From: Paludibacter sp.
Lineage (GTDB): Bacteria > Bacteroidota > Bacteroidia > Bacteroidales > Paludibacteraceae
Assembly: GCA_028710415.1 (NCBI GenBank)
Contig: JAQTUE010000034.1
Location: 1-53,131 of the forward strand
Length of the DNA: 53,131 nucleotides
Reading direction: 5' to 3'
Shown here: piece after piece, positions 41,927 to 51,470 of the stretch
How positions within the stretch are numbered: position 1 is the stretch's first letter
Layout: each line of letters begins with the position of its first letter
The notes under the pieces: model-generated
Databases searched by the model: none
Seen by the model: only the letters and a program-made list of their open reading frames with translations
What the model was told of the DNA's origin: nothing
Made by a program: the position numbers and the translations under genes

Positions 41927-42667
41927 TCAATTAATCCTCACTGTAATCTTTTTAGCAATTCTCAATGCGGTTGTCAGCGTACTTAAATCATACGTCAGGC
42001 TGCCATCTGCTCCCGAATAATGGCTGTATCCGATTGCCTTCATCACATACTGGGGTTTCAGGTTATTCGTATCAAAATCAATTGAATAAACCACGGCCGG
42101 CTGGCTTGATGTTTTGTACTCTATATCAGTTGGATACTTGTCGTTTGTCCAATAATTATTCCAGTCCCAGCATTGGTTTATCTCCAGCATGACTTTGTAT
42201 TTTCCATTCAGGGGCTTTCCTGTTTTTGTATGAAGTATAAACGATGCTGCAGGAGTGGCGCCCGTATATGCATCAAGTATCGGGTGTTTCTTTGAAGGAT
42301 TATAACCTCCATATTCATTCACCACATTCCGCTGGTGCGCCCAATAAGGAAGGGCTGCCGGTCGTTGTATTTCACCTTCCATCCACTTTCCGTTAGACCG
42401 TGTGGCATGCTTAAAGACCCCTTTCCCTATACTTTCCGAGACATACAGTGTCTGGATATAATTGCCGGTCTCATCAGCCAGCCAAATTGCCATCAGGGGA
42501 TGATTATGATCTTTTCCTTTCTCAAACTGAATTGTGATGGGGGTTCCTGCATTCACTTCCCCATAATTTTCCTCCGAAAACACTTCCTTTTTCTTTTGTG
42601 CCGGACTGGTTACCGACAAAACTAAAATTGCTGTCAGTACGATGTTTGTTTTCATGATCTTTTTCAT
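41927..42667 (-). CDS. DUF2271-like secreted protein
   Basis: 246 residues with a signal peptide (I-V-L-T-A-I-L-V-L-S-V-T-S-P-A-Q). The mature part fits the DUF2271 pattern (P-L-M-A-I-W-L-A-D-E-T-G-N-Y-I-Q-T-L-Y-V-S, D-A-Y-T-G-A-T-P). It starts 12 bases after the TonB receptor gene, so the two are one operon, suggesting a role in the same uptake (perhaps metal or flavin, inferred only from where such genes occur). Confidence 0.75.
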   Translation of the reverse strand: MKKIMKTNIVLTAILVLSVTSPAQKKKEVFSEENYGEVNAGTPITIQFEKGKDHNHPLMAIWLADETGNYIQTLYVSESIGKGVFKHATRSNGKWMEGEIQRPAALPYWAHQRNVVNEYGGYNPSKKHPILDAYTGATPAASFILHTKTGKPLNGKYKVMLEINQCWDWNNYWTNDKYPTDIEYKTSSQPAVVYSIDFDTNNLKPQYVMKAIGYSHYSGADGSLTYDLSTLTTALRIAKKITVRIN

Positions 42668-42679
42668 GGATGGTTGATC

Positions 42680-45088
42680 TTATATTTTTATGATAATGCC
42701 AATTGTTGGTAAAATTGTACCTGCAAAATTATCAATCGTTCTCAATACATAGTTCGATGGGTTAGCCGGATCAGTTTTTGGAGTGTATATCAGGTTTCCA
42801 TTTCCATCGGAGGTCGGCGTACTTGTTAAGTTGGTATAAATCGGTGCACCCTGTGTTTTAAAATTATATGCATTTTGTATATCGGTATAAAGGTTCAACA
42901 CCCATTTTTTGAAATAGAATTCCTTGTCTATGCGCACATCCAATTGATGGGTATTGGCCCTGCGCAATGAATTAAATTTTGAATAATCTAACAAGGGTTG
43001 TTTGCTGATGTCCCACACTGCTTTGTTTGAAGAGATTGCCAGGATAGGTGTATAGGGAGCACCTCCTATAAATCGCCATCGTACTGCTACATTCCAGTTT
43101 TGTCTGAATTTATAACTGCCTATCAGATTGAACATGTGTCTGGTATCCCACGATGATGGCAGGTAAATGCCTGCAGCATCGGTAAATTCACTCCGGAAAT
43201 AAGTGTAGGTAGCTGTCAGATTCATCTTTTTCATCTCCATGATCTTATACAACACTTCTATTCCATAGGCACGCCCTTTGCCGGTAGAAGTAATTTGTTC
43301 ATCACCCACTTCCCCAAAGTTGGTTCCTTTGCTGGCAATGCTCAGGCCATCGGCTACCGACAATGGATAGAAATCATATTGTTTGTAAAAACCTTCCACA
43401 GTCATGCGCATAAATTCCATAGGGCGGTATTCAATCCCTGCAATAGCCTGATTGGAAACCGTATAGCGCAGGTTTTCATTCTGGTTTACTAATACTCCGG
43501 TTGCATCCCTGAACCCAAGGGTAGTATAGGCAGGTTGTTGCGCATACCGTCCGACGTTACCATTTAAGGTAAATTTAGTCGATACGGCATAGGATATCGA
43601 GAAGCGGGGTGAAAACTGATTCAGCGGGTTCATCATATTTTGATTATAGTTGATCCCTGCAAAATTTACTCCCAATGATAGTTTCAGTAAGTCGTCGAAA
43701 TACTCTTTCGAAGCCTGAACAAAGGCCTGATAGCCAAAAAGCCCGAGTTGAGTAGTATAAACCAGGTTACTGACAGTACTGTTTAAAAACAATTGGCGGG
43801 AAGTAAAGTTAGTGTAACGAGAATATTTAACCCCGGCACCAAAACTAAGTTTTACCGGTAAATCTGGGTAATTGCGTTCGAAACGCAACTTATTCTCTGC
43901 TTCATCCGACTTATAATCAGAAGTCTTAGTACTGTCAACATTATTGTCTTTGTATTTGAAATTCGTATTCCGAAGCATGTTCCGGCTGGCAACCCAGGTA
44001 TCGTAATGGGTATCGGCAAAATGTTTGTACACCACCCCGACCGTATAATTCCACTGCTTGTAGGTAGGTAAATAAGATAAAAGATAAGTCTGGCTTTCGG
44101 TAGGATTCTTGATGCCCAGGTTCAGTGCATCGTCATCTATAGCCCCGATACCCATAAAGGTTATTTCATTCTTATCATCAATCCGGGTCTTGAGTTTGAC
44201 CTGAAAATCATTGTATGTTGGCAGGAAAGGCAATCCAATGGCTGCAAACAGGAATTGAAGGTACGATTGCCTTGCCGAAACTATAAAGGTCGAATTGCCA
44301 CCTATGGGTCCATCGAGTGTCAGGGCTGCGTCGGAGGCTCCTACCGATAGTTTTGTATGCAAACGGTCCTTACTCCCATCTTTTTGTTTAATATCCATGA
44401 CGGAGCTTAATGCATTGCCTTTGCTTGCCGGAAAAGCACCTGTGTAAAAATCTATATCTTTTACGAAATCAGGATTGATCACCCCCACCGTCCCACCCGA
44501 AGAACCCTGTGTAGCGAAATGGTTAATGACCGGTATTTCAATTCCATCGAGGTAAAATACATTTTCCGAAGGTCCCCCACCCCGCACAATCAGGTCATTG
44601 CGGTTCGGGTCGGTGACTCCCACTCCGGGCAGAGTCTGGATCACTTTCGATACATCCCGGTTGGCGCCCGCTGTCTTTTCAATCTCCTGTACCCCCACTG
44701 ATAATACTGATAATGGGCTTTCTATTTTCTTTGCCGTGAAATTCTGTCGCACAGTTACTTCTTTCAGTTGTATGGTCGATTCCTCTACCGGCACATCAAT
44801 AAATGTTATCTGGTTACCCTGCACCTGGAATTCGGCTGACACAGTGGTCTGAAAACCAATCAGGCTAACTACCAAGCGCTTAAAACCAGGTTCAACGCCC
44901 GTAAAAATATAATTTCCATCCAGGTCGGAAGTGGAACTGATCCGGGTGCCCTGAATTAAAATCGTAGCAAACTCAATAGGTTGGTTGGTCTTTGCATCGA
45001 ATATCCGTCCTTTGATGCTGCCTTTTTGAGCCAACACTTGGATTGATAGAAGTAAAATAAAAAAAAGTATCGCATTTCTTAGTTTCAT
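42680..45088 (-). CDS. TonB-dependent outer-membrane receptor
   Basis: 802 residues with a signal peptide. A CarboxypepD_reg-like beta-sandwich (~24-105, G-R-I-F-D-A-K-T-N-Q-P-I-E-F-A-T) is followed by the plug (~118-230, L-P-G-V-G-V-T-D-P-N-R-N-D-L-I-V-R-G-G) and a 22-strand-type barrel ending in G-I-I-I-K-I. It transports a substrate that cannot be read from the sequence. No SusD partner lies nearby, so a glycan role is less likely. It is co-transcribed with the DUF2271-like gene. Confidence 0.93.
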   Translation of the reverse strand: MKLRNAILFFILLLSIQVLAQKGSIKGRIFDAKTNQPIEFATILIQGTRISSTSDLDGNYIFTGVEPGFKRLVVSLIGFQTTVSAEFQVQGNQITFIDVPVEESTIQLKEVTVRQNFTAKKIESPLSVLSVGVQEIEKTAGANRDVSKVIQTLPGVGVTDPNRNDLIVRGGGPSENVFYLDGIEIPVINHFATQGSSGGTVGVINPDFVKDIDFYTGAFPASKGNALSSVMDIKQKDGSKDRLHTKLSVGASDAALTLDGPIGGNSTFIVSARQSYLQFLFAAIGLPFLPTYNDFQVKLKTRIDDKNEITFMGIGAIDDDALNLGIKNPTESQTYLLSYLPTYKQWNYTVGVVYKHFADTHYDTWVASRNMLRNTNFKYKDNNVDSTKTSDYKSDEAENKLRFERNYPDLPVKLSFGAGVKYSRYTNFTSRQLFLNSTVSNLVYTTQLGLFGYQAFVQASKEYFDDLLKLSLGVNFAGINYNQNMMNPLNQFSPRFSISYAVSTKFTLNGNVGRYAQQPAYTTLGFRDATGVLVNQNENLRYTVSNQAIAGIEYRPMEFMRMTVEGFYKQYDFYPLSVADGLSIASKGTNFGEVGDEQITSTGKGRAYGIEVLYKIMEMKKMNLTATYTYFRSEFTDAAGIYLPSSWDTRHMFNLIGSYKFRQNWNVAVRWRFIGGAPYTPILAISSNKAVWDISKQPLLDYSKFNSLRRANTHQLDVRIDKEFYFKKWVLNLYTDIQNAYNFKTQGAPIYTNLTSTPTSDGNGNLIYTPKTDPANPSNYVLRTIDNFAGTILPTIGIIIKI

Positions 45089-45484
45089 CAGTATTTAAAG
45101 TCTATAGAGTTTCTTATCCTATTTTAAACGTTAAACACCACTACATTAAAATAGTTTAATAGTGTGTCTAAATGAACAAATAGAATGTATCTATAGAAAT
45201 GAAGCGGTACTGAATTGGGAATCAACTCAAACTTGGTAAGTTCTTGTACGTGTTTTTTATCTGCATCAGAGGTAAAAATCTTAATCCATACTAATTAAAA
45301 TTCATTCCTATTGAAATTACAAGGATAGTTTTAGAAATTGATATAGTAACTACACAATGCAGTTTCTCTGACGGAGGAGCCAACCAGTTGAATATCCAAT
45401 ATTTCAGTCAAAATACCGGATGCATTCATACAATCCATTTTAGATTAAATGATAATGGTGAGGGTGCGTCTTACTAATAATCTC
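45089..45484. other. Intergenic stretch without recognisable gene
   Basis: About 395 bases. I see no ORF with family resemblance, no tRNA and no array. Confidence 0.5.
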
Positions 45485-46024
45485 CTATTTTACAGCCAGT
45501 TTCTTTACGGCATCATATATCGGAACCAGGTATCCATTCTCGTATCGGCATAGCAGGCATATGTCCCCAATGGGATGCGCACTCACCCATTCCAATTCAA
45601 AAGGGAGTGTATCATAAATTACCCCGGTAATAAAGGACTTCCCTACCTTAAATAGCAGATCATAGTCCTGGGTGCGAAAGAACAATTTATTTTTATCAAA
45701 ATTCTCAATCTCAAACTCACACTGAAACACAGATCGTTCGGCACATTCGGTTCGCAAATACAAAGTTTGATGAACCATTACAGGCGAAAAACTCTTTTGC
45801 TGTTGAAATTTAGTATCCGGGATCTTTCCTTTAAATATTTCCACCTCATCCTCACTGATCACTATTTCAGAAACATATTTCGACAACAGTTGCGTTTCAT
45901 GGATCAAGTCGTTGAAATGATAAAACTCCATCCAGTCATTGAATATGGTTGCATCCTTGGGCATATAGTTCCCAAGCACCAGCTCGGCAGCAACCCCGCT
46001 GATTTGTATCTTGATTTTGGACAT
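45485..46024 (-). CDS. Conserved-looking hypothetical protein
   Basis: 179 residues, no signal peptide and no membrane helix. The middle shows a beta-rich pattern (E-I-V-I-S-E-D-E-V-E-I-F-K-G-K, C-E-F-E-I-E-N-F-D) and the C-terminus has W-V-S-A-H-P-I-G-D-I-C-L-L-C-R-Y-E-N-G-Y. I do not recognise a family. It is a genuine gene by length, composition and clean start. A cytoplasmic protein is likely. Confidence 0.7.
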   Translation of the reverse strand: MSKIKIQISGVAAELVLGNYMPKDATIFNDWMEFYHFNDLIHETQLLSKYVSEIVISEDEVEIFKGKIPDTKFQQQKSFSPVMVHQTLYLRTECAERSVFQCEFEIENFDKNKLFFRTQDYDLLFKVGKSFITGVIYDTLPFELEWVSAHPIGDICLLCRYENGYLVPIYDAVKKLAVK

Positions 46025-46348
46025 ATCCTTATTTTTTCTGCAAATATAAGCAATTTACGAAACAATTTTAACGGCTTTATCAATCCTAAAAACACATTTC
46101 ATCCAGTTTTTGATCACATCTAAGTCTAAAATCAACTTAATTAAGTTACTGTCAAAACAATAATAAGAAATAACTGCACCCTGATTTGTCCGTGATTTGA
46201 ATAATAACTCTGCAATGAGTGACATCATCCGGTATTCATTCTTAGCAGGTGGATTAAATTCAGGTTTTATTGTATGAAGAAAATCTATATCTGGCCTTTA
46301 CAGCTATCTCCCGACACTAACAGGCTTGTGTTGGCATTGAAGCTAATC

Positions 46349-46392
46349 CTGAACCTGAATTCAAATTACTTCTGAATTGGGTTCAGGTTTTA
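46349..46392 (+). terminator. Terminator-like hairpin without a visible gene
   Basis: AACCTGAA (46352-46359) pairs with TTCAGGTT (46382-46389). An alternative stem CTGAACC/GGTTCAG uses overlapping bases. A short T-run follows. No ORF ends just upstream. Confidence 0.5.
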
Positions 46393-46458
46393 TATTTCTG
46401 CCCAAGGGATTAGATTTTGCAGTCCATCTCAACTTGTTCTTTGTTCAAAGACATTTCA

Positions 46459-46560
46459 CAGGGAGTTCAGAGAGGGTTGAGAGAGGGTTCAATTAGGTTT
46501 ACCTATCCTTACCCTCACTGAACCCTCACTGAACCCTCTCTGAACCCTAACTGAACCCCG
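46459..46560. repeat. TGAACCCTCAC array with inverted partner
   Basis: CACTGAACCCT/CTCTGAACCCT/AACTGAACCCC units (about 11 bp, four copies, 46509-46560) are preceded at 46459-46492 by two units in the opposite orientation (GTTCAGAGAGGGTT, GAGAGAGGGTTCA), giving a large potential stem-loop. Confidence 0.75.
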
Positions 46561-46864
46561 AACAAATTCAGACCAAATTAAAAGGGAGATTCAAGCAGTT
46601 TTCGTTCCATCCGAAAAATTCAAACAGGTTGAATCTGTAGCAGGAATGGGTAGTTTTACAGGGTCAAAAAAATCGAATGGATCATTTTAAATGCCACATG
46701 TAATTGTTTCTATTAAATAAATGCTTCAAGAGTGGGAAAGTTCTGGAAGGGAGTAAAAGATTGATTCATGAATAGTAAAGAATGTAAATCAACTGATGGC
46801 ATCATTTGAAATGAAGCCTTCAGTAATATAAAAATGAAGCCGGCAATATAGATACTTTGTTGAC

Positions 46865-47419
46865 TTATCGGGAAAGAATAGTTATATCATGAAAACCCAA
46901 ATGGTGCACCACTTCGCGCAGGATCAGGATGGTGGATGCAAAGGTATTGGCAGTTGGCAATACATCCTGGCTTGCCGGGCGTCCTGAAATAATAGCCGCC
47001 AGGCGGTTAAAGACAAATTCCATATCGGTACGCGCCAGTATAACTCCCTGCTTTGATTCCACGGAAACTGATAACTGGGCGATATCCAGGATCTTTTCAT
47101 CCAGGGAATACAGGTTGCTTGCCGGAACCAGGAGTTTATGAAGGGGCATCACTTCATCTTCCACCACCTGAATGGCATTTTCCACTTCACCAGGAGTAGG
47201 AGGAAACTGTTTAAAAAAATCAAGTGCTGTCTTATCAGTACCAATATCGAACATCCACAGGTTATCCGGTTTCAGGTTATCTATTCCCTGGGTAATAAAA
47301 GTGTATTCTTCCCCGATATGAAGTACAGTAACTGGTACATTTTCCGGATTATTCCGCCTCACAACAAGGTAGGATTCAAGAGCTAATTGCCGGATATTTT
47401 CAGGAATAGTTGTTATCAT
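46865..47419 (-). CDS. Hypothetical protein
   Basis: 184 residues, soluble, acidic, with no signal peptide. The segments Y-T-F-I-T-Q-G-I-D-N-L, F-P-P-T-P-G-E-V-E-N-A-I-Q-V-V-E-D-E-V and L-D-E-K-I-L-D-I-A-Q-L suggest an alpha/beta fold. No family recognised. It is divergent from the transaldolase gene. Clean ATG start. Confidence 0.7.
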   Translation of the reverse strand: MITTIPENIRQLALESYLVVRRNNPENVPVTVLHIGEEYTFITQGIDNLKPDNLWMFDIGTDKTALDFFKQFPPTPGEVENAIQVVEDEVMPLHKLLVPASNLYSLDEKILDIAQLSVSVESKQGVILARTDMEFVFNRLAAIISGRPASQDVLPTANTFASTILILREVVHHLGFHDITILSR

Positions 47420-47489
47420 CGTTCATATTTAATATAATGAACCAATTAATCTGACGTACTAAATTGCAAAACACTGCTATCTTGCAGCT

Positions 47490-47524
47490 TATGTCTTTGT
47501 TCTTGGCTCTTGGTTCCTGGTTCT
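47490..47524. repeat. GTTCTTGGCTCTTGGTTC array
   Basis: TTTGTTCTTGG, CTCTTGG, TTCCTGG and TTCTATA are short direct repeats between divergent genes, similar to 41891-41926. Confidence 0.6.
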
Positions 47525-47693
47525 ATATATTGTCTTCAAAAAAGACAGTGAATTACAAAAGTACAACTTTAAACTTGAAGAGAACTTTGTTTCAATCGTG
47601 CATTTGCCTATCAAATGACAATTTATTTTAATCAGGCAATAGAATTTACATAATTTTACACATAATCATGGGGAGAAGTAAATTTGTTTGAAG

Positions 47694-47701
47694 TACTTTT
47701 G
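47694..47701 (+). promoter_or_regulatory. Putative -7 box (TACTTTTG) for the transaldolase gene
   Basis: It fits TAnnTTTG, 26 bases before the ATG. A second candidate, TAAATTTG, lies at 47679-47686. Confidence 0.5.
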
Positions 47702-47727
47702 TAGTCATTAAACAAAACTATAAGAAT

Positions 47728-48393
47728 ATGATTTATTTAGCTGATACAGCGAACATTGACGAGCTTAAGAAGCTCTTTTATTATTTCCCGATTGCAGGGG
47801 TAACTACCAACCCTACTATTATTGCAGCTTCAAAAAGAAAATTATCTGAGATTTTACCGGAGATTATTGAAATCGTGGAGGATAAAATGCTCCATGTGCA
47901 AATGATCAGCGACATGGCTGTGGATATGGTGCGCGAAGCAAAAGCATATAAAAAGAAATACAGCCTGGGCGATAATTATTTTGCCAAGATACCCGTATCA
48001 CTCGAAGGATTCAAGGCAATGCCTATGTTGAAGGATGCCGGCATAAACGTTACAGCAACTGCCATTTTCACACAACAACAAGCGTTGGTAGCTGCCAGGG
48101 CCGGAGCCGACTGGGTGGCACCCTATGTGAACAGGCTTGATAATATCTCCTCGCATGGTATTGAAGTGGTAAAACATATTGTTGAAAATATTGAACATTT
48201 CAAACTAAACACGAAAGTACTGGCGGCCAGCTTTAAGACTGTCGATCAGGTACACCGGGTGAGCATGGTGGGAAGTCACGCTGCCACCATCAGTTATGAA
48301 ATCATTGAAATGCTACGCAGCCACCCTATGACCGACATGAGCCTTGACTGGTTTAAACGGGATGCCAAAGATCTATACGATATAGAATTTTAA
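47728..48393 (+). CDS. Transaldolase / fructose-6-phosphate aldolase (TalC/MipB type)
   Basis: 221 residues, the short TalC-like transaldolase class. T-T-N-P-T-I-I (residues 26-32), the Schiff-base lysine K87 in F-A-K-I-P-V and A-G-A-D-W-V-A-P-Y-V-N-R are present. It transfers dihydroxyacetone in the pentose-phosphate pathway or acts as fructose-6-phosphate aldolase; sequence alone does not settle which. It ends in a strong terminator. Confidence 0.93.
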   Translation: MIYLADTANIDELKKLFYYFPIAGVTTNPTIIAASKRKLSEILPEIIEIVEDKMLHVQMISDMAVDMVREAKAYKKKYSLGDNYFAKIPVSLEGFKAMPMLKDAGINVTATAIFTQQQALVAARAGADWVAPYVNRLDNISSHGIEVVKHIVENIEHFKLNTKVLAASFKTVDQVHRVSMVGSHAATISYEIIEMLRSHPMTDMSLDWFKRDAKDLYDIEF

Positions 48394-48409
48394 TGAGATT
48401 CGTCAATCT

Positions 48410-48444
48410 AAAAAAGGGCAGGAATTGGATTCCTGCCCTTTTTT
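48410..48444 (+). terminator. Terminator after the transaldolase gene
   Basis: GGGCAGGAA pairs with TTCCTGCCC around 5 bases, extended by A6/T6 flanks. It is bidirectional, between convergent genes. Confidence 0.92.
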
Positions 48445-48492
48445 GATACTCTAATATCAAGTCCTGTAATGTTTATTTTAAGTTATTTGACT

Positions 48493-49791
48493 CTATTTGT
48501 TCTCAACAAATGCCTTCAACCTTTGTTCCAGCATTCCCATTTGATCCATCCTTACAAAGGATACACAGGCACGCAGTCCATTGGGATTATCGCTACCGGT
48601 AATTACCAATGAAATAGCAGAGATGCCATAATACAGGAATTCTTTCATGAGTTCAGCGCTGGTCATTCCGGGATAGGCAATGGTAAAATAAAATCCATCG
48701 GCCAGTTCCCGATCTTCATCATTATATACAATGTAAAAATTGTACTTCAGGAACAGAGCTTTCATCACCCTTGCTTTCTCTGCATAGGGGTGCAGGGCTG
48801 CCACAAAATCAATCTCGCCATCATTCACAGCTTTCAACACGGAAGCGAGTGCATACTGTGCTGTATGCGATGTACCTGCTGTAGTAGCGTACAAAACACC
48901 ATAGGGTATGAAACGTCCGAGCATATCACTGGAGTAATACTTTTTCAGGTTCGGATACCGCCTGGTTCGCAGCTTCTCGGAGGTAATCATCATACCGATA
49001 CGTTGGCCGGCATAATTGAAAATCTTAGAAGCCGAAAGCAATAAAATATAATTATCGGTATAATGTGCTACGGTAGGTTGAAACGGAGGAACAGCAGGTA
49101 TTCCGTAATGTTCACGGAAGTCCATAGCAAAATATGCCAGATCCTCTATCACTATGGCATCATACTTAGTTGCCAGTTCACCAATAACCTTCAATTCCCG
49201 TTCAGAGAAACAAATCCATGCGGGGTTGTTGGGGGAAGAATAACAAATGGAACAAATGTTACCTTCTTTCAAATATGATTCCAGTTTATCCTTAAGCTTA
49301 TCTCCCCTAAAATTCAGCACATCAAAGGATTTAAAGGGTAAATCCATCAGCTGCAATTGTGATTTGTTGACCGGAAAGCCCGGATCAATAAACAAGGTAT
49401 AGGGTTTTTGAGGATTGGTACGGGCAGCAGCCAGCAGCGCAGCAAAACTTCCCTGCATGGCACCGACTGTAGGTACACAGTTTAACGGGGAAACCTCGAT
49501 ATTCATAAACAGCCGGGCAAACCTTGCAATCTCGGCTTTAGCAAACGGAATGCCTTCAATATTCGGATATTGGGCAGCAAGTCCTTTATCCAGCGCTTCT
49601 TTTTCACCACGAATGGCAATATCCAATGCGGGTAATCCGGGGACACCCATTTCCATATGTATAAACTCCTGCCCGCTCTGTTCTTCTATCTGAGCAACGA
49701 GCCTACCCACTTCACGAATGGACAGACGGGTAATGTCTGTTTCACCGAATTGGTCAAAGAGAGTATCGACAAGAGTTTTAGGTATAGTCAT
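48493..49791 (-). CDS. PLP-dependent aminotransferase class I
   Basis: 432 residues. Y-S-S-P-N-N-P-A-W (substrate/cofactor loop), I-V-I-E-D-L-A-Y-F and the PLP-lysine segment S-A-S-K-I-F-N-Y-A-G-Q-R-I-G-M are present. It is probably an aspartate/aromatic-type aminotransferase. It is the third gene of the same-strand run ACT protein, phenylacetate-CoA ligase, aminotransferase, which points to aromatic amino-acid or arylacetate metabolism (inference). Confidence 0.9.
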   Translation of the reverse strand: MTIPKTLVDTLFDQFGETDITRLSIREVGRLVAQIEEQSGQEFIHMEMGVPGLPALDIAIRGEKEALDKGLAAQYPNIEGIPFAKAEIARFARLFMNIEVSPLNCVPTVGAMQGSFAALLAAARTNPQKPYTLFIDPGFPVNKSQLQLMDLPFKSFDVLNFRGDKLKDKLESYLKEGNICSICYSSPNNPAWICFSERELKVIGELATKYDAIVIEDLAYFAMDFREHYGIPAVPPFQPTVAHYTDNYILLLSASKIFNYAGQRIGMMITSEKLRTRRYPNLKKYYSSDMLGRFIPYGVLYATTAGTSHTAQYALASVLKAVNDGEIDFVAALHPYAEKARVMKALFLKYNFYIVYNDEDRELADGFYFTIAYPGMTSAELMKEFLYYGISAISLVITGSDNPNGLRACVSFVRMDQMGMLEQRLKAFVENK

Positions 49792-49884
49792 AGTTTTATA
49801 ATTTAAGCGTTAACTTTTCCAAAGTTCTAAACTTTGGAAAAGTTGTTATCGAGAATATCAATAGTCGACTATCAACGAAGTTAA

Positions 49885-49963
49885 TATCATAAAATCATAT
49901 CACATAGTCATATCATGAAATCATATCACGAAGTAATATCACGAAGTAATATCGCTGCGTAAT
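49885..49963. repeat. ATCATATCACGAAGTAAT array between ligase and aminotransferase genes
   Basis: TCATATCACATAG, TCATATCATGAAA, TCATATCACGAAG, TAATATCACGAAG and TAATATCGCTGCG are about 13-14 bp units ending at the stop codon of the reverse-strand ligase gene (49964-49966). Confidence 0.75.
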
Positions 49964-51382
49964 CTATTTCTTCCTGTTATCAACCACCCTGATTGCTTTC
50001 CCTTCACTGCGTGCAATGGTTTTAGGCTCTACCAGGGTAACTTTTACGTGCAGGCCAATGGCAGAGTTCAAGGCATGTTCAATTTTGCGTGACAGGTTTT
50101 GCAGGTCACGTATGGTATCGGTCAATTGCGATTCTACCAATTCAACTTTCAATTCCAGGGTATCCAGGTTATTTTCCCTGTCTACAAACAACATGTAATG
50201 GGCACTGGTTTCACCCATTTCCAGCAGGACATGTTCTATCTGGGAAGGGAAAAGATTCACCCCACGGATTATCAACATATCATCGCTGCGTCCTGTAATT
50301 TTCTGCATGCGTACGCTTGTCCTGCCACATAAACAAGGTTTGTGGTTCAATGTGGAAAGGTCACGGGTATTGTATCGCAACAAAGGAATTCCTTCTTTGG
50401 TCAGGGTAGTAAATACAAGTTCACCTTCGATACCTTCGGGCAGGGCTTTTTTTGTAGTAGGATCAACAATTTCAGGATAAAAATGATCTTCATGGACATG
50501 CAGTCCGGCATGATAGCTGCAATCGTTTGCCACACCGGGTCCCATGATTTCACTCAGGCCATAAATATCGTGTGCTTTGATACCCCATTTCTTTTCCAGT
50601 TCAAGCCGCATATTCTCAGTCCAGGGCTCGGCACCAAAGACACCGGTTTTGAGCTTCATATCTTTCAGGGAATATCCGTTTTCGGAAAGGGCATCGGCTA
50701 AGTGAAGTGCATACGAGGGAGTGCAAGCCAATACGGTAGACCCAAAATCAGACATCAGTTGCAATTGCCGGCGGGTGTTGCCTCCTGAAATAGGGATGAC
50801 AGAACAACCTACTGCCTCAGCGCCATAATGGACACCCAATCCTCCGGTAAAGAGTCCGTAGCCGTATGAAATTTGCATAATGTCCTCTTTCCCAATGCCG
50901 GCCATAGTTAAACAACGGGCAACTACTTCCTTCCAGTTTTCAATATCGGCTTTGGTGTAACCCACCGTAGTAGGCTTTCCGGTAGTGCCGCTTGAAGCGT
51001 GCACCCGAACGATATCCTGCATGGGAACCGCAAACAAATTAAAAGGATAATTATCGCGCAAATCGTTTTTGTACGTAAAAGGCAATTTTACAATATCATC
51101 AATGGAATGAATATCCGAAGGCTTAACCCCCATCTCGTTCATTCTTTTACGATAAAAAGGGACATGGTTATACACACGGTTTACCAGTTCAACAAGCCTT
51201 TCACTTTGTAAAGCGTGCATATCCTTACTGTTCATGCACTCAATCTTTTTATTCCAAATTGTTTTCTTGGGGGTTTGTGCAGGTCTGTTATTATATCCGG
51301 CACTTTGACCTTTGATCAGTGCTTTTGCGGATTTCTTAACTCCCCTGGCTTCTTGCCTTTTTAATCTTGACTCATCGTTCAT
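49964..51382 (-). CDS. paaK: Phenylacetate-CoA ligase
   Basis: Activates an aryl acid to its CoA thioester via an adenylate. It is 472 residues as read from the ATG. The AMP-binding P-loop A-S-S-G-T-T-G-K-P-T is at ~135, Y-G-L-S-E-I-M-G-P-G, R-Y-N-T-R-D-L and the C-terminal G-R-S-D-D-M-L-I-I-R-G-V-N-L-F-P-S-Q lysine-domain signature follow. Family members usually begin near I-W-N-K-x-x-E-C-M; the first ~40 residues here (lysine-rich, QEARGVKKSAKALIKGQS) look like translated intergenic repeat sequence, so the true start is uncertain. The downstream ACT-domain and aminotransferase genes fit an arylpyruvate/arylacetate pathway. Confidence 0.9.
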   Translation of the reverse strand: MNDESRLKRQEARGVKKSAKALIKGQSAGYNNRPAQTPKKTIWNKKIECMNSKDMHALQSERLVELVNRVYNHVPFYRKRMNEMGVKPSDIHSIDDIVKLPFTYKNDLRDNYPFNLFAVPMQDIVRVHASSGTTGKPTTVGYTKADIENWKEVVARCLTMAGIGKEDIMQISYGYGLFTGGLGVHYGAEAVGCSVIPISGGNTRRQLQLMSDFGSTVLACTPSYALHLADALSENGYSLKDMKLKTGVFGAEPWTENMRLELEKKWGIKAHDIYGLSEIMGPGVANDCSYHAGLHVHEDHFYPEIVDPTTKKALPEGIEGELVFTTLTKEGIPLLRYNTRDLSTLNHKPCLCGRTSVRMQKITGRSDDMLIIRGVNLFPSQIEHVLLEMGETSAHYMLFVDRENNLDTLELKVELVESQLTDTIRDLQNLSRKIEHALNSAIGLHVKVTLVEPKTIARSEGKAIRVVDNRKK

Positions 51383-51470
51383 TGTTCCTATTGCTTACTT
51401 CTTAATTCGTGGTTCTATTTTACAGCTAACTGATTTTAATCTTAACTTTATCCGGTTCTAAGCCTTATTT

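Larger units (their letters stand above)
46025..46864. other. Long non-coding stretch with repeats and hairpins
   Basis: No gene is seen. It holds a hairpin AACCTGAA/TTCAGGTT (46352-46389, followed by TTTAT, terminator-like) and the GAACCCTCACT array region (46459-46560). Confidence 0.6.
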
